64,000 nt of DNA from Heterohyrax brucei (GCA_028571685.1 CM053154.1:7043501-7107500), one strand, 5' to 3'. Numbered from the stretch's first letter, positions 45,406-56,682 are shown. The notes: generated by a model not told the origin, from the sequence alone. Program-made: numbers and translations.

Positions 45406-46085
45406 TTAGGAGATGTTATTCTTTATCACTGCGTAGTGCTCCATTGAGTATATGTACCATAGTTTACCTATCCATTCTTCTATTGTTGGGCATCTGGGTT
45501 GATTCCATCTTTTTGCTATCGTGGACTGTGCTGCGATAAACATTCTGGTGCATGTGTCCGTTGGTGTGAAAGGCCTTGAATCTGTAGGATATATTCCAAG
45601 TAGTGGAATTACTGGGTCAAGTGGTATATCGATGTCCATTTTTTTAAGGAAGCGCCGGATTGCTTTCCAAAGAGGCTGGACCATTTTGCAACCCCACCAA
45701 CAGTGTAGGAGGGTTCCACTTTCTCCACAGCCTCTCCAGCATTTGTTGTTTTGTGTTTTCTGGATCATGGCCAATCTTGTTGGGGTGAGATGGTATCTCA
45801 TTGTTGTCTTGATTTGAATTTCTTTAATAACTAAAGATTGTGAACATGTCCGCATGTGTTTTTTGGCTGCCTGGATCTCCTCTTTAGTGAATTGTCTGTC
45901 CATCTCCTTTGCCCATCGCTTAATTGGATGGTTTCTCTTCTTCTTATTGATATTTTGTAGTATCTTATAGATTATGGAGATCAGGCATTGTTCTGACACA
46001 GAGTTGCCAAATATTTTTCCCATTCTGTGGGTGTTCTTTTAATTCTATTAACAAAGTCTTTGGATGAGCAAAAGTGTTTGATTCT
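45406..46085 (-). mobile_element. L1 ORF2 C-terminal piece, best-preserved L1 coding remnant
   Basis: An uninterrupted reading frame of about 205 codons (45406-46023) encodes the C-terminal part of L1 ORF2 protein, the RNA-binding cysteine-rich end of the L1 retrotransposase. Visible motifs: MRYHLTPTRLAMIQKTQNN, CWRGCGESGTLLHCWWGCK (the C-x3-C...H-x4-C cluster), IPLLGIYP, TCTRMFIAAQSTIAKRWNQP and LWYIYSMEHYAVIKN. RT and endonuclease parts are absent, so the element is 5'-truncated. The intact frame suggests a comparatively recent insertion. Sense-oriented in FANK1 intron 1. It is a transposon fragment, not a host gene. Confidence 0.93.
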
Positions 46086-46829
46086 TAATAGTTCACCACT
46101 AGGTATTTTTAACAAGACACGAGTTACTAACCCCGAGCCTTCACACTGGGGTATATGTACAGGAAGCCTAAAACAATCAGAAGCCATCAGAGAACTCGAG
46201 AAGGTTATGTTCACTCGGATGGCACGTAAACTGAACACCAGTGCCAGTGCCTGGTGAGCCAACAAGAAAGGACAGTGAGCCCCAGTGTGAAGTGCTGGGA
46301 AGAATAACTGAGAGTATTAAACTGCTCTGGTCAGAAATCACAATAAAAAGGTGACCTTCTAAAATAGAACTTTCAGGGAGTCACCTGACTTGCTGTCATC
46401 GCCCATTCTACACGAGTGCTCAGAAAGCTGTGAAAACAGAAGGACAAAAGGTAACTTATTCATCCGAAACAGCTAACAATGAATGAACCAAAATTAAGGG
46501 AAAACACGTACAAGATGAAGTGGGGAATGCAGATAAACAAAGCAGCCGTCAAATACCATTCACTTGCTGCAGATTCCACAACCGCGAATGGCTTTGTCTC
46601 TGCCATTATTGCGCATTACTGTTGACGGAAAACCAATGTGCTATACAGAAAACCAATTTCTAAATCTTCCAAAAAGTTGTCTAAAATTAAGGCATATGCA
46701 AGAATAACTACTTTTGGCCTTTTCAACAGAGTGAAATAAGCTCTGGACAATTGCAAGCTGTGCCAGGCATTTGCAATCAGTTGTATAACAGCATTAACTG
46801 TTATGAAAGGCGACAAAGTTTCAAGAACT
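46086..46829. other. Unique intronic sequence
   Basis: No recognised feature beyond the edge of the L1. Confidence 0.5.
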
Positions 46830-46840
46830 CTTTAAAGAAC

Positions 46841-47039
46841 ACCTTGTGTGCCCTTGAGTGGATTCTGGCTCTTAGTGAGCCCTTGTGACAGTAGAACTGC
46901 CCACAGGACTTCCTAGGCTGTAATCTGTATGGGAGCAAATACCAGGGTCTTTTCTCCTGAAGACCTGCTGGGTCTGTTTGGACCCTCGCTAACCTTCCAT
47001 TTAGCAGCTGGGCACTTAACCACTGTGCCACCAAGGCTT
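46841..47039 (-). mobile_element. Afrotherian SINE, longer subtype, with target duplication
   Basis: CCCTTGAGTGGATTCTGGCT, TACCAGGGTCTTTTCTCCTG, CACTTAACCACTGTGCCACC. Flanked by CTTTAAAGAAC (46830) and CTTTAAAAAAAC (47040). Confidence 0.9.
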
Positions 47040-47074
47040 CTTTAAAAAAACTACTTAGCATTTAAAATACATTC

Positions 47075-47680
47075 TGGGCCCAAGAGACAGAAAGGGCCAT
47101 ATAATCCAGAGACTACATCAGCATGAGACCAGAACAAGCAGATGGTGCCCAGCCACCACCACCAACTACCCTGACCAGGAACCCAACAAAGAGTCCCTGA
47201 TGAAGTGGGATAAAAGTGGGGTGCAGAACTCGAACCCTATTAAAAAGACCAGACCTGATGCTCCAACAGACTGGAGGGTCCCCACAAGAAATGATGCCTA
47301 GACTCAATCAGTGTTAGTGCAGAAGTGAAACTGTTCCCAAAGCCGACTCTTCAGACAAAGATCAGACTGGACTGTGAGACACAGAATGATACTGGAGAAC
47401 AGAGCGCTTCTTGGCTGAAGAGGATACAAGAGACAACTTGGGCAGCTCCTGTCCAGAGGCCACATGAGAAGGCAGGGGTGGACAAGAGCTACCTGAATGG
47501 ACACGGGAAACACAGGGTGGAAAGGAAGAGTGTGCTGTCACAGGGTGGGGAGAGCCACCCGAGTTACATAGCATTGTGTGTGTGTGCAAGTTTTTGTATG
47601 ACAAAGACAAATCTGTACAACCAATTTCATTTACAGTACAATACTTTCACTTACAGTACAATAAATTTTTTTATTAGAAG
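47075..47680 (+). mobile_element. L1 3' UTR fragment
   Basis: GGGCCCAAGAGACAGAAAGG, CAGATGGTGCCCAGCCACC, CCAAAGCCGACTCTTCAGAC, CACGGGAAACACAGGGTGG, ending with a degraded AAGTTTTTGTATGACAAAG terminus. 5'-truncated. Confidence 0.8.
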
Positions 47681-48349
47681 GGAACATGGACAGTGTTTGG
47701 GCAATATTTGTTACTGGGGATAAGGATGATATTAAGGACAGTATCAATATTATATACATTGTACCAGTGAACGGACAGCAACTCCATTCAGAGTCGGCGT
47801 CTCCGAAAGAGGACCTGTTAACCAGTGTGACGGGAGTGACTGAGAGCTGACGACATGTCCCACTTCCAATATGTTGAGTAGGGAGCACTTTTTTAATAGG
47901 CAAAAGTCCAACAAATGTTTCACTGAGATTGAATCTAGAGGTCCGGAAAGAAGCCCATGCATACAGGTGCAGGTAGTAACTCAAGTCAAGGTGTGAAAGG
48001 TATGCCTAAAGCTGGACAGGGGGATGAGGTGAAAGGGGACGGTGCCGCGCTGGACACATGCCAGCGTTTAGTGGTTAGATCGCAAAGATAAAGCCTGAAG
48101 AAATAAACAAAATACATTCTGGATCCAGTTCATCCCTTGATCACACAGAAAAAGCTGCCTCCTTTGTTCCTGGAGTCGCTGATGACTTCAGAATTTTAAA
48201 AGTTTTACTTGCTTCTTGGGTTTATCTTTTCTATCAGATGTAGCATTTTAAACACCCATGACAACTTGGGTTTTTCTTTTTAAGAGTCTAAAGAAAGTGA
48301 CACAGTTTTCCCATTATAAAACAGTGAGATCTTGTAACACAAGTCTGCT
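47681..48349. other. Unique intronic sequence
   Basis: No recognised repeat, gene or RNA. Confidence 0.45.
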
Positions 48350-48985
48350 AGCTTTTTCTAATAGACTTAATTTTTGTAGAGCAGTTCCAGGTTTACAAAG
48401 GAGTGGCTGGGACCCCATAGAGCTACACACTCTCTCCCTGAAACACTGTTTCTCTTGTAATTAGCATCTTGTCTGCCTGTGGCACTTTTGTTACAAACAG
48501 TGAACCAATATTGTTACATTATTACTAACGAAAGTCCACTTTAGTATCCTTCCCTCCTACAGGGTCTGACAAATGCAGAGTGTCATGCTGTCTACAGTAT
48601 CCTATGGAATAGTTCCACTGTGCTCTGTGTATACACACTCTAAAGTGTGTTTTCTGTTACTCAGAAGAAAAAAAATGAACACAAATGAGATGCAGAGTTT
48701 ACTCACAAAGTTAGTGAGTGCTGCGTGACAGCCCGCATTACGTGTAATTCCATTTCCGTGCGGTGCCCAGAACAGGCAAATCCACAGGCGTGGGGGGGCA
48801 GATCAGTGACCGAGAGGGGCCTGGAGGAGGCGGAGATGGACGAGCACTGCCAGAGCGGACTGGAGTTCTCCTCGGTGAGAAAAATACTCCGGAATTAAGT
48901 AGTGGTGATGGTTACACGACTGTGTGACTGTACTAAAAACCAGTACTCGTACACTTAAAGGGGTAAATGTGAAGGTATGTGAAAC
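48350..48985 (+). mobile_element. Old L1 (L1M-like) remnants
   Basis: 48365-48620 has GAGCAGTTCCAGGTTTACAA and GTGAACCAATATTGTTACAT, strings typical of an old L1 region whose orientation I could not fix. 48725-48985 is a clear plus-oriented L1M 3' end: AATTCCATTTCCGTGCGG, GGAATTAAGTAGTGGTGATG, CTGTACTAAAAACCAGTACT, and AAGGTATGTGAA. 48986-49449 is unassigned. Confidence 0.6.
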
Positions 48986-49449
48986 TTTGTTTTTTCACTT
49001 CAGCAAGGCTCCCTTGTACTGGCCACTTCTTTCCCATGTCAGCTATACTGCAGAGGTATCAGCTGGTGTCCAGTGCCTGCAGGACAAATTTTGTGTGTAT
49101 TCCAAATTTTATTTCTATTTTTTCTCATGTCTGACTGTATTGGCCTACCACTCAATTATAAAACTGGATAGTGAGAAAAGGCATTCTTGTTTTGACCCTA
49201 TGCGTAAGGAAAACACTTCTAAGTATAGCGCTTAGGAGATACACTCTGAAGTATCTAGACAAGTGTTGTGATGACTCAACTTCAAACACTTCAGTGAAAA
49301 ACAAAACATAAATGTTATCTTTCAGTAGAAATAAAGCAAACACCAATGGAAATGAAAGACATTCAGGTGTTCATTGTTCTTTCTATAGAAATGAAATTAA
49401 AACAAAAGCTATGGAAGAATTATTTCAAGGCATTTCAAGTTTGCATGTG

Positions 49450-49697
49450 TGTGCAGTAACTCAGTGGTGACAGCACTCCGCTGCTAAACAAAAAAATCAG
49501 TGTGTCAAACGCAGCTGGTGCTCTGTGGGAGACAGATGTGGCAGTCTGCTTCCATCCAGACCTAAAACAGCCTCGTCAACCCTACAGGGCAGTTCTGCTT
49601 GGTCCTATGGGGTCACTACAGGCAGTTCTACTCCACCATATGGGGTGACCACAAGTCAGAATTCACCTGACCTAGGGCAGTAGATTTTTTGGTTTTG
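49450..49697 (+). mobile_element. Afrotherian SINE, longer subtype with internal duplication
   Basis: GTAACTCAGTGGTGACAGCA head, GGCAGTCTGCTTCCATCCAG in the extra block, and a duplicated middle: GGCAGTTCTGCTTGGTCCTA (49591) and GGCAGTTCTACTCCACCATA (49622). Tail TCAGAATTCACCTGACC. Confidence 0.85.
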
Positions 49698-49759
49698 CCA
49701 GTGACTAATCCCCGTGTCCCTTTAAATGATCCTCACTCACCAGCTTGTCACTGATGGTT

Positions 49760-49905
49760 CCATAATAGAAAAACAGTAAATATAATCCACAATATTAACA
49801 AATCAAAAGAATGGTGAAAAATCATTTGATAAGATTTAATATCCATTTCAGATTCAAAACACTTTTAATAAAACAGAAATATGTAAATTATTCTGTAACA
49901 TTATG
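49760..49905 (+). mobile_element. Old L1 ORF2 fragment
   Basis: TATAATCCACAATATTAACA, AATCATTTGATAAGATTTAA and CATTTCAGATTCAAAACACT parallel the RT palm region of L1 ORF2. Very decayed. 49906-51640 to the right shows no firm feature, apart from a weak L2-like patch at 50735-50830. Confidence 0.5.
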
Positions 49906-51646
49906 AAAGGCTATATATTTCATTGTAAATGTCTGATATTTGAAATTCCACATTTATATGCATTTTGCTTTCTATTCTGCAAATTTGTTTGCACACATAC
50001 GGACACATCCACCCACCCACACATGCATATACTAACAAGTCAGTGTTGCTCCAGGAAGGTTGTGCCATGCTATCCCTGTGGCCTTGAAAACATAGTCAAC
50101 TGTGCCAACTGCCACCCGTGTACAGAGAAGACGCATTCAGAGAAGGTGAAGGAAGTATGCAAGCTCGTCTCCCCCGAAGGCCGTCCCTTCTTTACAACAC
50201 ACCACACCTGATCACATAACACAGTAACTAACGCAAAAGGTCTAGTTTTAGACTAAAGAAGAAGATTAATGAAAACACCATATTATCTTTATTCTGGTAA
50301 CAAAAGTTACAAAATTATTATTATACAAAAGGATGGTATGTTAACCAGTAGCCAAAAAAAAGTATGAAAAAAGTATTTCTGCATGAAGCAAAGGATTAAC
50401 AAAAACAATTCTAGATTTTGATGTGGGTGATAATCACCAGCTCTTTATATTTTAATTTGTTATGCTTTTTGTAATTCTAAATATACATGTAGTATAAGCA
50501 GTGGTGTGGTTATAACCTGCATTTTTTTTCTTAAAGATGGCCCCCACAATTGCATCAAATGTGCAACCCCCTGAAGGCGGTTGAGGATCCTAGCACACCT
50601 CTCACCTCTTACTGTGCTGAATACAGAGAGGCAGCCCAGAGCTGTGATTTAATATCCTACCTGGCATCTAAGAAGGAACAGAAACTCAGTCAAAGCTAAT
50701 TTAAGGAAGCTCATGCAGGCACTGTCACCAAACGTGATGAAAACCTTCTGTGAGGCAGGCACCGCGCTACGGGGAAAGGAGGGTGAGCGAAGCAGACCCA
50801 GCCCCGCTCCAGGAAGCTCAAGGTGATCCCCCGTTCCAGGCTGTGGGGGACAATGTACCGAAGAAGGACTGCACTGATGAGCCAGTCACACAGGACGAAA
50901 GAAGGAGTCCTGGGGACAGTTCTCAGGAGACACCAGCAGAGTGCAGGGCTGGGGACAGGAAGACAGCCTCCATGGAGCCAGCCTGTGACACTCAGGGCCC
51001 AGGAGGGGAACCAACCCCTGGCGCTGGCAGGACCCACAGCTTGGCAGCGTGCCTGCAGGGCCAGCACCAAACACAGGAAGTGCAGGACCGCAGCTGCAGC
51101 AGGAGGGACCGCTGTCACCTTACACACAGCGCAGGCCCGGCAGAGAGACTGCCATGGAATCTCAGTTCTGCCACACTGGAGGCACCTTCAAAACTTGTAC
51201 ATTTGCAAAACGGTGGGTTGGGGGCTGAGTAATCAAAGTACAACCTGTTAGCGCCCTGCACAGAGCTCAGTACAGACAGTGATAAATAGCAGCTGCTCTA
51301 GTCCCCATCCCAAGCCCCCACACTCAGTACATGGCTCTCAGATAAGTCTTACTTCACCCCAGACTGGAGTTTTACCCACAGCTTCATCCCTGTTAAATAT
51401 CAGGCATCCCTGAGGTCTCATCTGCTTCCTAACATTGCCACCTAGTGCCTGGACACAAATCAGTGTCACCAAGGGTTGCGGCAAACGGGGGGAAGCATTT
51501 TACTTCACAGAGGGTGTTGGTACTTGTCCTACAACAGATTGACTCCTGGAAACCCCACATGTGCAGAGGGAACTGAGCCCCACATGTTCCCGGGGACGTG
51601 GCACAAAACAATTTTCAGAGAGATGAAAACGTTCCTATTTCATTAT

Positions 51647-51695
51647 GAAACCCACCACCATACAGTGGATTCCAACTCAGTGACCCTTTAGGTGG
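51647..51695 (-). mobile_element. SINE tail fragment
   Basis: AAACCCACCACCATACAGTG then GATTCCAACTCAGTGACCCT: the 3' end of a minus-oriented SINE only. Confidence 0.7.
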
Positions 51696-51807
51696 TATAA
51701 TTCCTCTCCGCATTTGTCAAAAACTCATAGAGCTGTGCACCAAAAAGGTATATGTGGAAAGCAAGCTAAACCACTTGCAAACTAAAGCCAGCAATGTATT
51801 AAAGACC

Positions 51808-51963
51808 GGGAAGCCTGGGGGCATAGTGGCCAAGTGCTCTAGCTGCTCCCCAAAAGGTCAGCAATTTGACTCTGACAGGCGCTCCTCTGAAACACTACAG
51901 GGCCATCCTCCTCTGACCTGTACGGAAGCTACGAGATGGAATCGACTCAGCAGCAGTGAGTTT
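51808..51963 (+). mobile_element. Afrotherian SINE, diverged
   Basis: GGGAAGCCTGGGGGCATAGT head, GGTCAGCAATTTGACTCTGA around a degraded B box, tail GGAATCGACTCAGCAGCAGT. Confidence 0.88.
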
Positions 51964-52034
51964 TATATTGGAACCAAGTTGTTTAAGGAACGCAGGGTTA
52001 GTGAGAAAGCAGTTAATCACCACATGGGCAGATT

Positions 52035-52601
52035 ATAGGGGAAAGAACCAACTGATCTTAGATATATAAAAAGTATTTGATGAAATTCAATACCCGTTGC
52101 ATGATTTGATTTTTTTTTTTAATCTAAGCAAATTAAGAAAATTCAGGAACTTCCTTAATGTGATAAAGGATTTCTACCACAAAATGAAAGTTATGATTCT
52201 TAACATGAAATACTGAAATTATTCACCGAAACCACAGAGACGATGAGGGTGGCTGTCACCTGCATTTCCGTCACCACCATCCTGGAGGTTCTGTCCAGTG
52301 TGATAAATTAAGATAAAGATGTAAAAAGGAAAATAAGGAAAAGCGGGAACAATGAAGAGACAAAAATTATTATTTACAGATGATAATGATGACGCACCTT
52401 GCGAACCTAAAAGAATCTGCCAATAAATTTAATTAGTAGAGATTTAGTAAGGTAGCTAGTCATACACCCAACCAATTAGAAATGGAGCTTTTAACCAATT
52501 ACATAGTTTACAGTAGTACCAAAAATGCAATGAGCCTAGTAAAAAGGCTAAGATTTTCACGGAAAAAAAATCATACAATTTTGGAATACATTAGAGAGTC
52601 C
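52035..52601 (+). mobile_element. Old L1 (L1M-like) ORF2 RT region, left part
   Basis: TTGATGAAATTCAATACCCG (the AFDKIQHP-like region), ACCACCATCCTGGAGGTTCT, and TTATTTACAGATGATAATGA, which aligns with the catalytic F-A-D-D segment but is altered. Interrupted by an LTR and resumed at 53034. Confidence 0.6.
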
Positions 52602-53033
52602 ATAATGGATTGAAATCATGTTCTCCCCAAAAACGTGTGTGTCGGCTTGGCTCTGCCACGATTTCTGGCATTGCATGATGTTCCTCCCTGCTGTAAACCC
52701 TGCCTGCCTCTGTGACTTCAATGACGGTGGGTGGGCGGCAGTTACGTTGGTGGGCCGGGACTCAGTGTGTATGACTGCTTTGTCCCTGGAGGAAGTCTCC
52801 CGAGATATGAAAGAAAGAAGCCAGTAGAGAGGTCTGGGGACCTCGTGCCATCAAGAAAGAAAGTAGTGCCAGGAGCAGAAGGCATCTTTGTAAAGGACAA
52901 GGGTCCTTGCACCTTAGAAGCTTCCAGATCAGGGGAAGAGTGATGACAAGGACCTTCCTCCAGTGCCAGCAGAGGAAGCCTTCCCCTGGAGCTGACACTT
53001 TTAATTCGGACTTGCAGCCCTGACAGGGAGACA
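52602..53033 (+). mobile_element. MaLR-like solo LTR, copy 6, 3'-truncated
   Basis: ATAATGGATTGAAATCATGT, GGTGGGTGGGCGGCAGTTAC (left-half variant shared with copy 3), GGGGACCTCGTGCCATCAAG, and TTCCCCTGGAGCTGACAC. It lacks the final AAGCCA block. Inserted into an old L1 ORF2. Confidence 0.75.
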
Positions 53034-53420
53034 AAAGAAGTTCAGATTGCAGACACAATATCATAAAATTCTCCCCAGAATAATCTATTGCCTTAATCCC
53101 TATAGAAATCCCAACACATTTTTTGAGAAACATATAAGCCAACTCAGAAATGGTGGCGTAGTGGTCAAGCGCTACATCTGTTAACAACAAGGCTGGCAGT
53201 TCAAATCCGCCAGGTGCACCTTGGAAACTCCGCGGGACAGTTCTGCTCTGTCCTCTAGGGTCACTATGAGTTGGAACCAACTTGACAGCAGTGGGTGTGG
53301 ATTTTTTTTCGGTAAGCCAATTCAAGAATTTATATGGAAATGTAAAACACCAAAAGTAGTAAGATCAAGGGAGAGGAAGCAAGAAAATTGACCCGAACAT
53401 TTTCTGATTTATAAATGAAA
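53034..53420 (+). mobile_element. Old L1 ORF2, right part, split by SINE
   Basis: CCCTATAGAAATCCCAACAC before the SINE and AATTTATATGGAAATGTAAA after it are consecutive L1 ORF2 segments; the flanks share a SINE target duplication. 53421-53654 is unassigned. Confidence 0.65.
53150..53312 (+). mobile_element. Afrotherian SINE with target duplication
   Basis: ATGGTGGCGTAGTGGTCAAG head, GCAGTTCAAATCCGCCAGG B box, ACTATGAGTTGGAACCAACT tail. Flanks TAAGCCAACTCAGAA (53135) and TAAGCCAATTCAAGAA (53313). Confidence 0.93.
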
Positions 53421-53654
53421 TAGTCAGAGTGGCAGCAACATCACTAAGTACCCACCAGGCCAAGATTCCTACAGCGTCACAAAACAACAGTGGCCTCAAC
53501 ACACCGGCAGCCACAAAGACAGTGTGGATCCGGCAACAGTTTCTTTCGTCACACGCAAGGCTTGCGGGGAGCAGGAGGCAGTTAGGGGGCAGCTAACAAG
53601 AGGTATCTGAATATCCCCCAAATTTGTTTCAAAAATAAACAGAAGCTATTCTTC

Positions 53655-53932
53655 CAATAAGAAGCCATGGTGACAAGTTAACACTCAGCTGCCAATCACA
53701 AGGTTGATGGTGTCAACTCACCCGCAGTCAAGAGGTATTGCCGGGTTGGTTCTGACTCGGAGCAGCTGTGGGATTGGAACTGTCAGTCTTTTAGTTCACA
53801 GCCAGCCACTGCCCCACTGCACTACAGGGCTCTTTCCTGCAGGGTACAGCCTAGAAAAGCCTAGGGCACAGTTCTACCCGTGTCACATGGGGTCACCGTG
53901 CATCAAAATGCACTCAACAGCATCTGATAGAA
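53655..53932 (+). mobile_element. SINE with a second SINE nested inside, opposite orientation
   Basis: Outer plus copy: AAGCCATGGTGACAAGTTAA head and AGGGTACAGCCTAGAAAAGC through GCACTCAACAGCATCTGATA. Between them, 53735-53832 is a minus SINE lacking part of its middle: TTGGTTCTGACTCGGAGC at the tail end, CAGTCTTTTAGTTCACAGCC, CACTACAGGGCTCT at the head end. Confidence 0.7.
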
Positions 53933-53997
53933 ACAACTTTTCTAATACATTGAAAATTGAGTTTAAGTGCCTATAAACCCCTAGGAAGCAGCAAGGA

Positions 53998-54090
53998 AGT
54001 GGAGGGGGGAGGGAGGGAGAGGGGAGAGAGGAGGGGGAGGGGGGAGGGAGGGGGAGAGGGAAAGAGGGAAGAAAAACAAGGGAGGGAGGA
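53998..54090 (+). repeat. Homopurine GGGA/GA-rich low-complexity tract
   Basis: More than 75 bases almost purely G and A on the plus strand, with many runs of three to six G. It is the template strand for FANK1, so the RNA would be pyrimidine-rich. Confidence 0.95.
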
Positions 54091-54126
54091 ACCTAACCGA
54101 GAAGCCTTACCTGATTTCATGAAGGT

Positions 54127-54280
54127 CTGACCTGGTGGTGCAGTGGTTTAGTGCTGCACCTGCTAACTAAAAGGTTGGCAGTTCAGATCCACCAGGTGCT
54201 CCTTGGAAACTATGGGGCAGTTCTGCTCTGTCCCGCAGAGTCACTATGTGTTGGACTCGATTGGACAGCAGTGGGTACGA
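54127..54280 (+). mobile_element. Afrotherian tRNA-derived SINE
   Basis: GACCTGGTGGTGCAGTGGTT head, GCAGTTCAGATCCACCAGG, GGAAACTATGGGGCAGTTC, tail GGACTCGATTGGACAGCAGT. Confidence 0.9.
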
Positions 54281-54884
54281 CAGTACGTTTGGCCGTGGGC
54301 TTGACCTGCTAATACATTTGAGTTCTGGCAAAGGATTTGCAAAAACATTGCAGTAAATTATGTGCCCGGTCACGGCAGTCTCTCGGGACTAGCAGCAGCC
54401 TCAGTGGCTCAGCCCAAACTGTGACACGTGCTCTAGGCACGACGGCTGATTTTAACAGGTTATGTCAACTGTGCTCACAGATCACACAGAGGAACAGAAA
54501 CGTCTGTGTCGCAGTCTGCCTAGAACTATCATTCCAGAGGGTTTGCACCAAGAACTACAACTGCTCAGGAGACAGGCGGGGAAGAAATGCAGTGTCTTTT
54601 AACCAATATAAACTTTTTTTTTTTTTTGCAAAAAATGAAAAAAAAACTACCCTAAATAGCCTACTTAAATCTAGTGAATTATGTAAACAATATAAAAATC
54701 ATTTAGACACAATATGAAAATGACTGTTTGCAAGGAGACATTTAGTCCTAAGTCATATGTGACTTCTAAAACTGATGTTTCGTTTAGTTTGGGTACCACT
54801 GCAGTTCTCAAGGACTCAAAAGCCAAACAGTTAAAGGTTTGAGATTACATCTTAAATCCAGAAAAATAAAAACATAAAAGTCAA
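54281..54884. other. Unique intronic sequence with T and A runs
   Basis: No recognised gene. A T(15) run at 54613-54628 is followed closely by A runs (54634-54646). Confidence 0.45.
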
Positions 54885-54895
54885 ACATACAGATA

Positions 54896-55058
54896 CCAAA
54901 AAAAGTATTGCTGTCAAGTCGATTCTGACTCATAGCAGACCTATAGGACAGAGTAGAACTGCTCCACAGTTTCCAATGAGTGCCTGGGCAGATTTGAACT
55001 GCTGACCTTTTGGTTGGCAGACAGTAACACTTAACCACCACGCCACCAAGATTTCCAC
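54896..55058 (-). mobile_element. Afrotherian SINE with target duplication
   Basis: TGTCAAGTCGATTCTGACTC, ATAGGACAGAGTAGAACTGC, CCTTTTGGTTGGCAGACAGT, CACGCCACCAAGATTTCC. Flanks ACATACAGATA (54885) and ACATACAGGTA (55059). Confidence 0.93.
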
Positions 55059-55069
55059 ACATACAGGTA

Positions 55070-55544
55070 GCGCAGCCTAAATGATTGCCAGTGGCTTCTT
55101 CTGCAAGCTGTGTCACGATTCTTATACTTCACTGTAGTCCACAACTACTAGAGGCTATGACGGACAATGTTCCCCAGCAAGGAGACTAAACAGCAATTAG
55201 AAAAGGAAAGAGAAAAAGAAACGAACAGCCACAGTGAGGGCAAGAGACACTAGTTATCACACAAGTCCACACTGAGCCCCGCCTTTGGGTGACACGGTTG
55301 CCACCTGATCAGAGTGGAAGGTCCCAGTATTGATTGCAGCATTAGCAAAATCCATACTCCACACATCACGGCGAGTCACAGCAATTAAAACACCACAGTA
55401 ATAATTACGGGAACACTGTAGGCAGAAACAAAAGGTCATGCACACACTTACTGTTTGCTGAAGCAAGGAATCCAAAATGAGTGTGCCCAAGAGAATAAAC
55501 GCAACTAGCGGTAAAACCAGCCGGCTTCCGCGTTAGCTAAGAAG
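55070..55544. other. Unique intronic sequence
   Basis: No recognised repeat, gene or RNA. Confidence 0.45.
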
Positions 55545-56420
55545 CTGGGCCAGGACGGGAAGGACAGCACACAACACAGGTGAAGTCAGCACAGCTGGAC
55601 TAGACCCAAAGCTAAGAAGTCTCCTGAAGACCAACACTTCACGGCATAGAGTAGGAGTGGCAGGGTTCTGGGGACTGTGGTTTCAGGGGACATCTAGGTC
55701 AACTGGCATAACAAAGTTTTTAAGAAAATGTTGTACATCCCACTTTGGTGGGGTCTGGGGTCTTAAAAGCTATCAAGCAGCCATCTAAGTAGCATCAGCT
55801 GGTCCCCACCCACCTGGAGCAAAGGAAAAGGAACACCAAAGACGAGAGGAACACATGAGCCCAAGAGACAGAGAAGGGGGAAGGGCCACATAAGACCGAG
55901 ATGACATCAGCATGAAGCCGCAGGAAGAATACGCTGAAAGCAGCAATGACTGCCCCTCCAGGGAGCACATCCAAAAGTCCCCGATGGGGTGGGAGATATG
56001 CGGGGTACAGAACTCGAACACCAGTGAGAAGACAGAATGAATGGTCTGGCAGATTGGAGGGTTACCAAAAATGATAGTGCCTGGACTCTGTTAGCCCAGA
56101 ACTGGAAACATGCTCAGAGCCCGCCGCTCAGAGAAAGACTGAACTGGCCTGTAAGACACCAAATGATGCTTGTGAAGAGCGTGCTCTTGGCTTCAGCAGA
56201 TACAGGAGACTAGCTGGGCAGCTCCTGTCCAGAGGGGAGAAGGCAGAGGGGGACAGGTGCTGGTCGAACAGACACAGGAAATGCAGGGTAGAGAGGAGGA
56301 GTGGTCTATCTGTGTGGGGAGAGCAGCCAGGGTCACATAACAATGTGTGTGATGGGTTTTTATGTGAGAAACCAAGTTGAATTGTAAACTTTTACGTAAA
56401 GCACAATCAAAAAAAAAAAA
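55545..56420 (+). mobile_element. L1 3' UTR with poly-A tail
   Basis: 5'-truncated L1 consisting of 3' UTR only: GCACACAACACAGGTGAAGT, GGGGTCTTAAAAGCTATC, AAGCAGCCATCTAAGTAGC, CCCAAGAGACAGAGAAGGGG, AGGCAGAGGGGGACAGGTGC, and AAGCACAATCAA then A(12) at 56409-56420. The signal AATCAA replaces AATAAA. Antisense to FANK1. Confidence 0.85.
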
Positions 56421-56533
56421 GAAAAGCCAGACAGAACTAACCAGAAAATAATGAAATTCAGTGGGAAAACTCAGCTGAAAGTTTAAGGTCCACCTTAGAG
56501 CCTTTTCATCTCTCTCTCTCTCACTTACTTTCA

Positions 56534-56591
56534 AGTGTGTGTGTGTGTGTGTGTGTGTGCATGTGCGTGTGCATGTGTGTGTGTGCACAGA
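56534..56591. repeat. GT dinucleotide microsatellite
   Basis: (GT)12 followed by interrupted GCATGT/GT units, preceded by a TC run at 56509-56522. Likely polymorphic. Confidence 0.95.
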
Positions 56592-56682
56592 GTAATAAGA
56601 AGGGTCCCACAGTCCTCTCCATGCTGGATCTGTAACAGCTGTGGGCACAGGGACAAGCCCAGACACAAAGGGAGACAGGCCA

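Noticed and set aside
45406..46023. Considered as a domesticated host gene
   Set aside because: Contiguous with an ordinary L1 3' UTR and lacking any separate promoter or splice structure; simplest as a recent truncated L1.
50711..51251. Overlapping open frames of 138-160 codons on both strands in a GC-richer patch
   Set aside because: Frames on both strands arise from low stop density in GC-rich DNA; no family similarity seen.
52762..53325. Open frame of 187 codons on the minus strand
   Set aside because: It runs across an LTR, an old L1 and a SINE, so it is a chance join of repeats.
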